64,000 nt of DNA from Lysinibacillus odysseyi 34hs-1 = NBRC 100172 (GCF_001591965.1 NZ_BCVX01000003.1:310001-374000), one strand, 5' to 3'. Counted from the first letter of the stretch, positions 35,054-44,331 are shown. The notes: a model not told the origin generated them from the letters alone. Numbers and translations are program-made.

Positions 35054-35560
35054 ATGAAACATTCACAGTTATTTATTGATAGCTTATTCAACCCTAAAAA
35101 GCTGGCGGCCTACCGGATAATGCCGATTGGAAAGGTCATTCAGTACGTCTTCCTGCTTATTACAGTTGTAACTGTATTTTCATTCGGACAATTTACGACT
35201 GGCTTTTCTGAAGACATTTTTAATATCGATGGTATAGCCGACTATTTGGACGATATTCAGTGGCTGTTGTACCCATTTGCTTTTGTGTTTTTATTTATCA
35301 TGACTTCCCTGCTTATATTCGCGCGTATTAGTTTATACGCACTGGCGGGCTATGTGCTGGCAGGTGCTATGAAACGCCGCGGAGAATACCGCCATATTTG
35401 GCGGACAGCAGCTTTTGCCGTTACATGGGCTACTCTATTATCTATCCTATTTTCCTTTTTCCGATTCTCGGATCTATGGGCAACCATGATAGGAATCTTT
35501 ATCACAATAGGCTTTATTGTTATTGCATTAATAAAATACCCAAAACAGCCAAAGAAATAA
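35054..35560 (+). CDS. yqgB: DUF1189 membrane protein YqgB
   Basis: 168 residues with four membrane helices and a basic tail (KYPKQPKK). The N-terminal SLFNPKKLAAYR is the DUF1189 signature. Function unknown; in B. subtilis yqgB also lies between yqgC and the ispG cluster. GGAGGAG precedes the ATG. Confidence 0.85.
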   Translation: MKHSQLFIDSLFNPKKLAAYRIMPIGKVIQYVFLLITVVTVFSFGQFTTGFSEDIFNIDGIADYLDDIQWLLYPFAFVFLFIMTSLLIFARISLYALAGYVLAGAMKRRGEYRHIWRTAAFAVTWATLLSILFSFFRFSDLWATMIGIFITIGFIVIALIKYPKQPKK

Positions 35561-35609
35561 GCATGAATCTCTCACTCGCACATATAGTGTTGTGCAAGGG
35601 GGGATTTTT

Positions 35610-35933
35610 TTGCGCTTATTAGGCTGGACAATACTAATCTTTTTGATTGCTGCTGTTATTAAAATAGATTTACAGGAAGGAACGATTCCTCTGACGAATT
35701 TTTATGAGGAGCCTTGTACGGAAATTATGGAGTATGAGACCGTCCGTGTCAAAATCAGGGAACATGATACAATATACAGCCTATTTGCAGCTACGCCTTC
35801 TGCAGCAGCCATCCCTCAATCAGAAAGACTTGCATTATTTTTTACGTATAATCCGCATCTTCAAAATCAGCGTCTTATTCCCGGTGAGGAAGTATTAATC
35901 CCGGTAAAACAAATAAATCGTTGTGAAAAATAA
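35610..35933 (+). CDS. Membrane-anchored LysM-like protein (YqfZ-like)
   Basis: 107 residues, TTG start six bases after AAGGGGGG. An N-terminal hydrophobic segment (LLGWTILIFLIAAVI) is followed by a domain with VKIREHDTIYSLF, FTYNPHL and LIPGEEVLIPV, a LysM pattern. LysM domains bind peptidoglycan. The position upstream of ispG matches B. subtilis YqfZ, a LysM protein. Confidence 0.75.
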   Translation: MRLLGWTILIFLIAAVIKIDLQEGTIPLTNFYEEPCTEIMEYETVRVKIREHDTIYSLFAATPSAAAIPQSERLALFFTYNPHLQNQRLIPGEEVLIPVKQINRCEK

Positions 35934-36031
35934 TAATCTGGTCTTCTTTCTTGTCATTTGCTTTCGGACACTGATAAAATAGGGTACAGTGACGGTCTAC
36001 ATATTGAGGGCCTGAAAAGGAGAGAAATGAA

Positions 36032-37147
36032 ATGAGTGAAATCGTTCACCGTACAAAAACACGTCCTGTACGTGTCGGTAACTTAACGATCGGTGGCAAT
36101 AACGAAGTCGTTATTCAAAGTATGTGTACTACAAAAACACATGATGTAGAAGCCACTGTAGCAGAAATTAAACGTTTAGAAGAAGCTGGATGCCAAATCG
36201 TTCGCGTCGCTGTACCTGATGAGCGTGCTGCTGATGCGATTGCTGAAATAAAAAAACAAATTAACATTCCGCTCGTAGCGGATATTCACTTTGATTACCG
36301 TTTAGCTCTAAAAGCTATTGAAAACGGTATCGATAAAGTTCGTATTAACCCGGGTAATATCGGACGCCGTGAAAAGGTGGAAGCGGTTGTAAATGCTGCG
36401 AAAGCGAAAGGCATTCCAATTCGTATCGGCGTAAATGCCGGCTCTTTAGAACGCCACATTCTAGAAAAATACGGTTACCCGACTGCTGACGGTATGGTAG
36501 AATCAGCGCTTCACCATATCAAAATTTTAGAAGATCTTGACTTCCATGACATTATTGTGTCGATGAAGGCTTCGGATGTTAACTTGGCAATTGAGGCATA
36601 TGAAAAAGCGGCAAAAGCTTTTGACTACCCTCTTCACTTAGGTATTACAGAATCCGGTACATTATTTGCCGGCACTGTGAAATCTGCTGCAGGTCTAGGC
36701 GCTATCCTTTCAAAAGGAATCGGGAACACGCTGCGTATTTCCCTTTCTGCTGATCCTGTAGAAGAAATAAAAGTGGCGCGTGAACTATTAAAATCTTTTG
36801 GTCTTGCATCTAATATGGCTACATTGATTTCCTGCCCTACTTGCGGACGTATCGAAATCGATTTAATTTCCATCGCAAATGAAGTGGAAGAGTACATCTC
36901 AAAATTGAATGTACCATTGAAAGTAGCTGTTCTGGGCTGTGCGGTAAACGGTCCTGGTGAAGCACGCGAAGCGGACATCGGCATTGCCGGCGCACGCGGT
37001 GAAGGCCTTCTGTTTATGAAAGGAAAAACAGTCCGTAAAGTACCAGAGGAAACGATGGTAGAAGAACTGAAAAAAGAAATCGATAAGCTGGCGGCTGAAA
37101 TGGCGGAAAAACGCGAAGCAGAAGCGCAAGCGAATGTAAATGCATAA
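36032..37147 (+). CDS. ispG: 4-hydroxy-3-methylbut-2-enyl diphosphate synthase
   Basis: Penultimate step of the MEP isoprenoid pathway (MEcPP to HMBPP), using a 4Fe-4S cluster and flavodoxin or ferredoxin. 371 residues: TIM-barrel part with [12 protein letters not shown] and RINPGNIG, then the cluster ligands Cys268, Cys271 (CPTCGR) and Cys303 ([10 protein letters not shown]). The tail is highly charged. ispH of the same pathway is in this window at 55243. AAAAGGAG precedes the ATG. Confidence 0.96.
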   Translation: MSEIVHRTKTRPVRVGNLTIGGNNEVVIQSMCTTKTHDVEATVAEIKRLEEAGCQIVRVAVPDERAADAIAEIKKQINIPLVADIHFDYRLALKAIENGIDKVRINPGNIGRREKVEAVVNAAKAKGIPIRIGVNAGSLERHILEKYGYPTADGMVESALHHIKILEDLDFHDIIVSMKASDVNLAIEAYEKAAKAFDYPLHLGITESGTLFAGTVKSAAGLGAILSKGIGNTLRISLSADPVEEIKVARELLKSFGLASNMATLISCPTCGRIEIDLISIANEVEEYISKLNVPLKVAVLGCAVNGPGEAREADIGIAGARGEGLLFMKGKTVRKVPEETMVEELKKEIDKLAAEMAEKREAEAQANVNA

Positions 37148-37166
37148 CAAGGAGGGGGTTACGTCA

Positions 37167-37745
37167 GTGGCTACAAAATTAAAACCACGCTTTGGCATCG
37201 ACATCGACGGAACAGTCACATGTCCTGCGACCCTTATCCCTCATATTAATAAGCAGTATAATGTCAACATTACGCTGGACGATGTAGTGGAGTATGATTT
37301 TTTAAGCGCATTTCCCCATCCTGTTGACAGGGCGCAATTTAATGCATGGTTCAAGGAAAATGAACCTTCCATGTATGCTGTGAGCGAATTGGCAGCAGAC
37401 GCCAAGAATATTTTAAGTGCCTGGAAAAGCCGATACGAGCTCTATTACATTTCGGCGCGCGGGGAAAATGTTTTTGATATTACAGCCAAGTGGTTTCAGG
37501 AACAGTGTATACCATATGATCATATTGAACTGATTGGCAGCCATGATAAAATTGCTGCTGCCCGTCTGCATGAGGTGGATGCTTTTTTTGAAGATAAGCA
37601 TGATAATGCCGTTATGATTGCTGAGGAATTGAACATCCCAGTTATTTTGTTCAATACTCCATATAATCAATTGGCCGTTCCTTCAAATGTCATCCGTGTT
37701 AACAGCTGGCTGGAAGCAAATGATTGGATCCAAAAAAAATTCTGA
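37167..37745 (+). CDS. yqfW: HAD-type nucleotidase, YqfW family
   Basis: 192 residues; the GTG at 37167 is eight bases after AAGGAGGGGG. FGIDIDGTVT is the HAD nucleophile motif, YYISARGE the second, and FFEDKHDNA the third. It resembles 5'(3')-deoxyribonucleotidases (YqfW). The true substrate is unproven. It follows ispG by 19 bp and is probably co-transcribed. Confidence 0.85.
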   Translation: MATKLKPRFGIDIDGTVTCPATLIPHINKQYNVNITLDDVVEYDFLSAFPHPVDRAQFNAWFKENEPSMYAVSELAADAKNILSAWKSRYELYYISARGENVFDITAKWFQEQCIPYDHIELIGSHDKIAAARLHEVDAFFEDKHDNAVMIAEELNIPVILFNTPYNQLAVPSNVIRVNSWLEANDWIQKKF

Positions 37746-37747
37746 CA

Positions 37748-37785
37748 AAAAGAGTGTAGAAAGCCTGCTTTCTACACTCTTTTTT
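37748..37785 (+). terminator. Terminator of the ispG-yqfW transcript
   Basis: AAGAGTGTAGAAAG pairs with CTTTCTACACTCTT (14 bp, loop of 4), then TTTT. Confidence 0.9.
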
Positions 37786-37833
37786 ATGTTCTCTTATAAA
37801 GAAGCTTGTCCTTATATAAAATAAGGGCATTCT

Positions 37834-37962
37834 TCAAATGACTAAAATCCCTTTCCTCCACCGCTCAACAAAGCTTTCAAAGGTAATGCCATACTTTTCG
37901 TACACATTATGATAAACAAAATATGTTCCTAATTTGTCCAGCATCTCATCATCGATGCGCAA
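37834..37962 (-). CDS. Small protein, 42 residues, unknown
   Basis: A TTG start six bases after GGGGAGGGGAG opens a 42-codon frame beginning MRIDDEMLDKLGTYF and ending FVERWRKGILVI. It is rich in aromatic and charged residues and uses codons like its neighbours. The strong ribosome site and sensible composition favour a real short gene, but no family is recognised. Confidence 0.5.
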   Translation of the reverse strand: MRIDDEMLDKLGTYFVYHNVYEKYGITFESFVERWRKGILVI

Positions 37963-38163
37963 TAGTCTCCCCTCCCCTATATTGTCTGCAAAGTTCAGCT
38001 GTATTTGCTCATGATCCGATAAGTGTTACGGCCGGAAGTTAATCATCACTTTTTAGAAAGATGTAAAAAAATAGTCACACAAACATTGGAAGTTACCCTT
38101 TTTATCAGAAGAAGATTTAGTAAGATGGAGGTGGAATATTTATGTAGAGTTGGAGGAGCTGCA

Positions 38164-38664
38164 ATGCGGAAATTTTTTATTTTATGCTCAGCTAGTATAC
38201 TTTCACTTTTTTTAGTAGGATGCTCCGATACGTTAAGCGAGATCAAGCAGGCGGCATCCGGCATTAATGACGCGGCAGACAAAGCAGCCACTGCCATTTC
38301 ACAGGATGTCCATTCCGTCCGGGCAATAGAGATTTCATACAATGGCCAAATTTTTACGGTAAACGACTTATTTAAAACCATTTTACGTGACGTCCAGTGG
38401 CATTATGAACAGGAAGAGGACAAAACTTCATTAAAAATAACAGGCACTTGGCAGCCCGACCTATTTGCCTCTTACGGTATTGGAAAAAGTAATAAGAGCA
38501 GTCTGGCCAATGACGGAGAGGTAACAATAGTATTAGGAGTCGACAACCATATTATCCTAGAAGATGCTACGCATGTGACGCTGCTCTATGATGGAGATAC
38601 ATTGCTGGATGAAAACGGCCCGGAAATTCTACACTATTTATATGACTATTACACAGCAAAGTAG
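38164..38664 (+). CDS. Lipoprotein, unknown
   Basis: 166 residues. Signal peptide with lipobox LVGC, then a short helix (EIKQAASGINDAADKAA) and a compact beta-rich domain (SYNGQIFTVNDLFKTIL, SLKITGTWQPDLF, VTIVLGVDNH). GGAGGAG precedes the ATG at 38164. Outer face of the membrane. Function not recognised. Confidence 0.75.
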   Translation: MRKFFILCSASILSLFLVGCSDTLSEIKQAASGINDAADKAATAISQDVHSVRAIEISYNGQIFTVNDLFKTILRDVQWHYEQEEDKTSLKITGTWQPDLFASYGIGKSNKSSLANDGEVTIVLGVDNHIILEDATHVTLLYDGDTLLDENGPEILHYLYDYYTAK

Positions 38665-38746
38665 GTGACGTTGCTTCTAGCTGATAAAAAGTACTTTACA
38701 TATATAACGCAGCATCATGATAAATGTTCAAGTGTAATAGCCACAT

Positions 38747-38771
38747 GTTTAATTCCTCCTGTAACGGGAAG
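38747..38771 (+). promoter_or_regulatory. Candidate sigma-B promoter of csbD
   Basis: GTTTAA (38747-38752), 13 bp, GGGAAG (38766-38771). The consensus is GTTTAA-N12-14-GGGTAT. The -35 matches fully, the -10 at four of six bases. CsbD in B. subtilis is a known sigma-B gene. Confidence 0.6.
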
Positions 38772-38806
38772 AGTTTTAAGACCGAAACTTTAAGGAGGTT
38801 TTTTAC

Positions 38807-39013
38807 ATGGCAAATTTATCAGATAAGATGAAAAGTGCAGGTAATAAACTAAAAGGTGAGGCAAAAGAGAGTCTCGGAAAAGTGGCGAACGATCCAGAAC
38901 TGCGTGCAGAAGGCCGTTTAGATCGTTTAAAAGGTGAAGCCCAGGAAGAAGTCGCCGATATGAAGGACCATCTGTTCCATGGGGACAATGACCTTCATCA
39001 TAGAGACAAATAA
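38807..39013 (+). CDS. csbD: CsbD-family general stress protein
   Basis: 68 residues, strongly hydrophilic, with KMKSAGNKLKGEAKESLGKV and RLDRLKGEAQEEVADMKD, the duplicated KxKGxAKE signature of the CsbD family. The tail is His/Asp-rich (HGDNDLHHRD). Function unknown; expression usually depends on sigma-B, and a matching promoter lies upstream. AAGGAGG precedes the ATG. Confidence 0.88.
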   Translation: MANLSDKMKSAGNKLKGEAKESLGKVANDPELRAEGRLDRLKGEAQEEVADMKDHLFHGDNDLHHRDK

Positions 39014-39034
39014 TCTATAAAATGACAAGGAATG

Positions 39035-39065
39035 CAGGAAAGATACATTAATCTTTCCTGTTTTT
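39035..39065 (+). terminator. Terminator after csbD
   Basis: CAGGAAAGAT pairs with ATCTTTCCTG (loop of 6) followed by TTTTT. Confidence 0.88.
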
Positions 39066-39198
39066 CTTATATTTTATTCTATTTTTTTTGAATATCCCTC
39101 TTTTCACCTGCATATAAAGAGGTATAATATGTAAATAGTTGCTTACATTTACCACGTTATTCGACAATGTTTTTACTATTATTGTAGGGGGACACTGA

Positions 39199-41370
39199 AT
39201 GTCTATCCATAATACTATGCCCCTATCGAGAGAAGAGCTGTTTAGTTCTCTTTGTAGTATGGCGAAACAATACAGTACAGGTATTGCCATTTTAGATGCC
39301 CGTCACATAGAATGTCCTTTCGTCTACTACAATGAGCCGTTTTCCGCCTTGACAGGATTTGATAGAACCGAGCTGATCGGTAAAAATCTATCCTGTTTTG
39401 CCGGCATCAAAACTGCAGCAGATCTTTTAGCGGAGCTGGATTATCATACAAAACATGCATTACCATACGAAACATCCTTAATTCACTACCAAAAAGACGA
39501 CAGTCCCTTTTGGCATGAGCTGGTTGCCCACCCCATTTGCGATCAGGAGGGGGTTGCTCAATATATTATGGTCCATAGCAAAAATGTAACATATGAAAAG
39601 CTATTCAAAATGCTTTCTAAGCTTGAGCATGAGGTGTACTTGGAAATTGAAAAAGGCGACTCTCTTTCACATATTTTGCAACTAATTACAACACAGATTG
39701 AAACGTATTATACCCGCAATATTTATTGTTCGATCCACTTAATGAAAGACGGCAGCTCTATGGCCGCAGAAGCAAGCGGTTCACTTCCATTAGAGATGGC
39801 CAATATCCTCTATGGCATTGAATTGCATTCTATGAAAACCGAGGATAGAAACTCTATTTTTGTTAAGCAGTTCACGAAAAAGGAGCTGGCTGCTGCGAAT
39901 GAAATGGCACACACTCCATTGAAGATCGATATTAAGCATTGCTTGAGCAAGCCGATTTGCGGTACAGCAAATGAAATTATAGGTTCGATTACGATGTATT
40001 TTAATAAAGAGCCAAATATTAATTCCATTGAAATAGAGTTTTTAAACCGGCTTGTTCCGCTTATTTCATTGTCGATTAAATATATCGCTCAAACACAGCA
40101 GCTGCGTCAGCTCGCCTATTTTGACTCAGAGACACAGCTGCCGAACCTTCACTATTTTCATACTGAAATGGAAACGTGGCTGCAACAAGGAGAAAAGGGC
40201 CTCATTATTATTATTCAGCCTGGGGAATATTCGAGTATTGTCGATGTATATGGCCGCAGTGCTGGGGATGAAATTCTTCGTCAGATGGTAGATCGGCTCC
40301 AGGAACAGCCCTCTCGGGAAGGCAAAGAATTCATAGCTAAGTTTTCAAATTCCTGTATCATTTTTGCCAGTAATAGAGCCTTTGGGCAACCCGAACAATA
40401 CGAGGCTAGAATCCGGCAAATGACAAAGGAGCCTTTTGGTATTCATGGGAAGGAGTTCTATATTACATTTAAAATCGGCATGACCCATTTTTGCCCGGAC
40501 AGTCAATTGGACGAGGCTATCCGTCAGGCAGATATGGCTCTTTCGAAAGCCCGCCAAGTTTCCGGAACAAATGTAGCATTTTTTGAAGAACAGAACGATA
40601 TGAAGCTGCAGTTGGAAATGGATGTGCTAAATCAGCTAACATACGGCCTGCAAAATAAAGAATTCTACATAGTACTACAGCCGAAAATCAATATTAAGAC
40701 ACTTGAAATAGAAGGTTTCGAGGCACTTTGCCGCTGGAACAGCCATATACTCGGACCTGTCTCCCCTGCTACGTTTATTCCGCTTGCAGAGCAAACCGGA
40801 AAAATCAAAAAGGTGGATGAGCTTGTCATGAGGCAAGTATTAAGATGGCAGCGGACAAGACTGGACAGCAATGAAAAAACAGTACCAATCGCTATTAATA
40901 TATCTCCTGTCCACTTTTACGATGAGCGCTTCGTTCAGCAGATTGTCAGCCTGATCAAACGTTATAAGGTGCCTCCCTATCTGGTTAAATTAGAAGTGAC
41001 CGAAAGTATGGAGCTCGTTGACTTTTCTAAAGCAAAGGATATCCTTTCAGAGCTGCGCCAGCATGGCATTGAGTGTTCAATTGACGATTTTGGCGTCGGC
41101 TTCTCATCACTCAGCTATTTGCAGCAGCTTCCTTTCCGGGAAATCAAAATCGACCGCAGTTTTATCAATGCAATGGATAATCCCGGTATGCATGCGGTCG
41201 TCCATACAATTGTGCAACTGGCATCGAACCTGCAGATGAATGCTGTCGCTGAAGGAATCGAAACGCCTGAGCAATTCGAAAGTCTAAAACAGATGGGCTG
41301 TCATACCGGTCAGGGCTATTACTTCCATAAGCCGCTCGTTTTAGAAGATGCCGCCAAATTAATTCACTAA
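39199..41370 (+). CDS. PAS-GAF-(degenerate GGDEF)-EAL cyclic-di-GMP phosphodiesterase
   Basis: 723 residues, soluble. A PAS domain (about 20-130; FVYYNEPFSALTGFDRTEL), a GAF-like region (about 145-290), a GGDEF-fold domain (about 305-455) and an EAL domain (about 470-720). At the GGDEF signature the sequence reads KFSNSCIIF, so it cannot make c-di-GMP. The EAL site is complete: FEALCRW, INISP, LEVTES, SIDDFGVGFSSL, EIKIDRSF, AEGIET, GQGYYFHKP. It should hydrolyse c-di-GMP, possibly modulated by the PAS and GAF domains. Single gene. Confidence 0.9.
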   Translation: MSIHNTMPLSREELFSSLCSMAKQYSTGIAILDARHIECPFVYYNEPFSALTGFDRTELIGKNLSCFAGIKTAADLLAELDYHTKHALPYETSLIHYQKDDSPFWHELVAHPICDQEGVAQYIMVHSKNVTYEKLFKMLSKLEHEVYLEIEKGDSLSHILQLITTQIETYYTRNIYCSIHLMKDGSSMAAEASGSLPLEMANILYGIELHSMKTEDRNSIFVKQFTKKELAAANEMAHTPLKIDIKHCLSKPICGTANEIIGSITMYFNKEPNINSIEIEFLNRLVPLISLSIKYIAQTQQLRQLAYFDSETQLPNLHYFHTEMETWLQQGEKGLIIIIQPGEYSSIVDVYGRSAGDEILRQMVDRLQEQPSREGKEFIAKFSNSCIIFASNRAFGQPEQYEARIRQMTKEPFGIHGKEFYITFKIGMTHFCPDSQLDEAIRQADMALSKARQVSGTNVAFFEEQNDMKLQLEMDVLNQLTYGLQNKEFYIVLQPKINIKTLEIEGFEALCRWNSHILGPVSPATFIPLAEQTGKIKKVDELVMRQVLRWQRTRLDSNEKTVPIAINISPVHFYDERFVQQIVSLIKRYKVPPYLVKLEVTESMELVDFSKAKDILSELRQHGIECSIDDFGVGFSSLSYLQQLPFREIKIDRSFINAMDNPGMHAVVHTIVQLASNLQMNAVAEGIETPEQFESLKQMGCHTGQGYYFHKPLVLEDAAKLIH

Positions 41371-41381
41371 AAGCACGATAA

Positions 41382-41421
41382 AAAAGCCCCTTTCGCTTAT
41401 TATAGGAAAGGAGCTTTCTTC
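41382..41421 (+). terminator. Terminator after the EAL gene
   Basis: AAAGCCCCTTTC pairs with GAAAGGAGCTTT (one mismatch), then TCTTCTATTTTT. Confidence 0.75.
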
Positions 41422-41523
41422 TATTTTTAGGTCACTTGATACTTACTCATTCCACTAAAAGGTTAATAAACAAGTATCAAACTACTGCTCTAAGCTTCTC
41501 AGACCACTCTTGTGTGCTGTAAG

Positions 41524-42171
41524 TTAATTTACATTGACCGGGATATCCGAAGCAATAAAGGCGATAAGATCTTTCAGGTTTTCCTCATTTACCCCATGTC
41601 CATCCGGATAGGCTTTGAAGGTTACATCAGCTCCAGAATCCTTAAAGAACGCTGCACTTCCCTCTCCCCATTTAAACGGGAAATCAAAATCATATTCACC
41701 ATGTGAAATAAAAATTCTTGATTTATCCATTGGAAGCTTATTGTATTCGACAGCTACGAATTCCGGAATATAGCCGGACAACGCAACCGTACCACGGATG
41801 GCACTGCCCATAACAAGCGCTAATGTTTGCGCAACAACCGCTCCCTGGTTGAAGCCTACCACATAAATTTTTTCCATATCAAGGTCAAATTCTGAAATAG
41901 CTTCAAAGATAAGCGCTTGCGTGAACTGAATCACTTTATCAAACACTTCACGTGTCGGAAAGCCTTCCTCCTCAAATGTATAAAACGCATAGCCCGGTCT
42001 GTGCTCTATAGGGCCTTGAAGACTAAATATGTGACAGTGCCCCTCGAATGCCTTTACAAGCTGCAGCAGATCCTGTTCATTGCTGCCTAAGCCATGCAGC
42101 AGGAAGATAGCGGGTTGCTTTTCCGCGCTGACTGCCGGCGCCTTATGAATAAATGTGTATGGTGATTGCAT
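41524..42171 (-). CDS. Carboxylesterase/phospholipase-family protein with Ser-to-Asn at the nucleophile
   Basis: 215 residues of the alpha/beta hydrolase fold, closest to the Abhydrolase_2 carboxylesterases (LLHGLGSNEQDLLQLV at the oxyanion loop). The elbow GxSxG reads GFNQG, with Asn108 encoded by AAC where Ser is expected. The acid (HGEYDFDFPF) and His (DGHGVNEE) remain. It may be inactive as an esterase or have another role. The upstream gene on the same strand ends 12 bp before it. Confidence 0.8.
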   Translation of the reverse strand: MQSPYTFIHKAPAVSAEKQPAIFLLHGLGSNEQDLLQLVKAFEGHCHIFSLQGPIEHRPGYAFYTFEEEGFPTREVFDKVIQFTQALIFEAISEFDLDMEKIYVVGFNQGAVVAQTLALVMGSAIRGTVALSGYIPEFVAVEYNKLPMDKSRIFISHGEYDFDFPFKWGEGSAAFFKDSGADVTFKAYPDGHGVNEENLKDLIAFIASDIPVNVN

Positions 42172-42183
42172 ATATTTTTCCTC

Positions 42184-42747
42184 CTATAACAATGCCATCT
42201 GGTTGACAGCTTGATCAGCATGATAGGCTACATAGCCATCAATAACTCGTAATGTTTCTTCAAATTCCCCCGCAAGCAGTTCCTGTACATCTTTTTGAAT
42301 CGTTACATATGTTAGGAAATCATAGCGCAGAGAATGCTCGACAGAAGCGTAAGCATAGTCATATACGACATCCTCTTCGGTTACCTGAAGAGCCTTATAC
42401 TGACTATGGAAAAGCTTTGTATAGTCATTCATCTTTTCTCCTATTGCTTGGCGGATACGCATTTGCTGCGCCATAGTCTCGCTTTCTATATAAGAAATCT
42501 TGGGTACTTGTCCTCGTCCGTAAGTCTCCTGCATCATTTTGTTCCACACTGCCTTATTTTCCACAAAATAAGTAATATTCAACATTAATCGGTCAAAATA
42601 ATCCACTTCATCTTTTGCGGACGATTTTTTTGCCTGGACATTGTTTTTAATAATCTGTTCAAACTGTTTCACATCTGCCTTAGCAGTTAATCGGGCAAAT
42701 AAGATTTCAATATAACGATTTACTTGCTGCTGTGCTGTATTTTCCAC
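42184..42747 (-). CDS. Helical cytoplasmic protein, unknown
   Basis: 187 residues, no signal or membrane segment. It is mostly helical and charged (VNRYIEILFARLTAKADVK, DEVDYFDRLMLNITYFVEN, EEDVVYDYAYASVEHSLRYDF). The start is a GTG at 42747 eight bases after AAAGGAAG; the frame is open for 23 further codons without a ribosome site. It probably shares a transcript with the downstream esterase-like gene. No family recognised. Confidence 0.65.
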   Translation of the reverse strand: MENTAQQQVNRYIEILFARLTAKADVKQFEQIIKNNVQAKKSSAKDEVDYFDRLMLNITYFVENKAVWNKMMQETYGRGQVPKISYIESETMAQQMRIRQAIGEKMNDYTKLFHSQYKALQVTEEDVVYDYAYASVEHSLRYDFLTYVTIQKDVQELLAGEFEETLRVIDGYVAYHADQAVNQMALL

Positions 42748-42933
42748 TACGTTCACTTCCTTTATTACGGTTGCATTTGCATCTCTTATCGTACCATTCA
42801 TTTTCAATTTAGGCACTTGTTAATGATTTTTTCTAGCCCTCTTTTGCTTTAGGAAAGCTCTTTTCCTGTTGTGAATTTTAAGAATATATTGTAAAATCGT
42901 TCACATACATTATTGTCGGAAAGGATTTGTGAC

Positions 42934-43641
42934 ATGGAGACGCAATACATAGCCACTCCAAATACGTTTCGCCAAGGGATAAAAGATTGCCTTCCTACTT
43001 TGCTTGGCTATGTCAGCATCGGGCTGGCATTTGGTGTCGTGGCAACTACCTCAAATTTATCTATACTAGAAATTTTTTTATTATCTCTGCTTGTATATGC
43101 AGGCTCTGCCCAGTTCATCTTCTGCGGTCTGTATATGGCCGGTGCCCCTGTAACCGTCATTATTTTAACAACATTCATCGTTAACCTGCGCCACCTTCTC
43201 ATGGCTCTGACTGTGGCCCCTTATTTCACTAAATACTCCTCGCTTCGTAACATCGGCTTTGGTACACTATTGACTGATGAAACATTCGGTGTGGCCGTCA
43301 CGAAAATTGCACAGGAAAACCGCCTTGGCGGCAACTGGATGGACGGCTTGAACATTACCGCTTATTCAACATGGGTGATAGCCTGTACAGTCGGCGGACT
43401 TATTGGGAAATGGATGCCTGATGCAGAAAGCTGGGGACTTGATTATGCTCTTGCCGCGATGTTTATTGCACTTCTTATTTTGAGTCTGGCGAGTAGTCCC
43501 CGTCATCAAATCATGCGCTATCTGAAGCTGATCGGTATAATGGGGCTAACACTTTACTGTCTGCTTTACTTCATGCCGGGACATTTAGCAGTCTTAATTG
43601 CGACATTAATTGTTGCTACGATCGGGGTGATGACAGAATGA
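42934..43641 (+). CDS. azlC: Branched-chain amino acid exporter, large subunit AzlC
   Basis: 235 residues with about seven membrane helices. TLLGYVSIGLAFGVVAT, YAGSAQFIF, and NLRHLLMALTVAPYF are AzlC signatures. Exports branched-chain amino acids with AzlD. The start at 42934 follows AAAGGA; the AzlD gene overlaps by ATGA. Confidence 0.92.
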   Translation: METQYIATPNTFRQGIKDCLPTLLGYVSIGLAFGVVATTSNLSILEIFLLSLLVYAGSAQFIFCGLYMAGAPVTVIILTTFIVNLRHLLMALTVAPYFTKYSSLRNIGFGTLLTDETFGVAVTKIAQENRLGGNWMDGLNITAYSTWVIACTVGGLIGKWMPDAESWGLDYALAAMFIALLILSLASSPRHQIMRYLKLIGIMGLTLYCLLYFMPGHLAVLIATLIVATIGVMTE

Positions 43642-43964
43642 CGACAACCGTCAATATGCTATTGCTCCTCGCAGGGTGTGCGCTCGTAACCTGGCTGCCG
43701 CGGATACTTCCGTTTTTGTTTGTAAAAAGTGTTGAGCTGCCTGATGTTGTATTGCGCTGGTTGAAATACATACCAATTTGTATATTGAGTGCCCTAGTTT
43801 TTGAAGGCATGTTCGAGGAAAAAGGAAAGCTTGTTGTTATTGATGGCTATCATTTTTTTGCTGCCATTCCAACGCTTTTAGTTGCCGTATGGACAAAAAG
43901 CCTTTCGAAAACAGTAATCGTGGGCGTTGCCTCTATGGCTCTTCTACGGCTATTCTTTGAATGA
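43638..43964 (+). CDS. azlD: Branched-chain amino acid exporter, small subunit AzlD
   Basis: 108 residues, four helices. WLPRILPFLF near the N-terminus and LRWLKYIPICILSALV are typical of AzlD. It is translationally coupled to azlC. Confidence 0.92.
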   Translation: MTTTVNMLLLLAGCALVTWLPRILPFLFVKSVELPDVVLRWLKYIPICILSALVFEGMFEEKGKLVVIDGYHFFAAIPTLLVAVWTKSLSKTVIVGVASMALLRLFFE

Positions 43965-44080
43965 ACGCTTTTCACCAAAGCATTGGGTTCCTTTTCGTCC
44001 TACGCTGCAAAAAAGAAAAGACATCCTTGAGAAAAAAATACAGTGAATGAATTGTTATTTTGCTCATTAATGAATGCAGG

Positions 44081-44104
44081 TTCTATTTCTATTTCTATTT
44101 CTAT
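44081..44104 (+). repeat. Four tandem copies of TTCTAT
   Basis: Four perfect hexamers in a row, a short microsatellite in a non-coding stretch. Confidence 0.9.
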
Positions 44105-44249
44105 TTATACCCTTAATAGTTTCGGCCTTGTTGCCTTCTTGATGCTCCTAATAGGAAACCGTGCTGTCAGATCGGAATAGCCTAAACAGCTGCTGAAGGA
44201 ACTTTTGGAAGGTCGCTCAAAGGAAACTTCACATTTACCAGTTTCCCGT

Positions 44250-44289
44250 AAAAAAGAAGTAGCCCCTCACATGGTGCTACTTCTTTTTT
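44250..44289. terminator. Bidirectional terminator between azlD and the TPR gene
   Basis: A perfect 14-bp stem AAAAAAGAAGTAGC/GCTACTTCTTTTTT with A and T flanks, usable on both strands. Confidence 0.9.
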
Positions 44290-44331
44290 CACGCTTGTTA
44301 ATTTTCCGGGCTAATTCTTCCTAACACCGGG

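Larger units (their letters stand above)
43965..44331. other. 367-bp intergenic region
   Basis: No supported gene. It holds a hexanucleotide tandem repeat (44081-44104) and the bidirectional terminator at 44250-44289. A 45-codon open frame crosses the repeat but has no ribosome site. Confidence 0.6.

Noticed and set aside
44043-44180. A 45-codon frame (GTG or ATG start) crossing the TTCTAT repeat, with a hydrophobic segment FLMLLIGN
   Set aside because: No ribosome site, and the repeat alone produces the SISISI segment. I treat it as chance.
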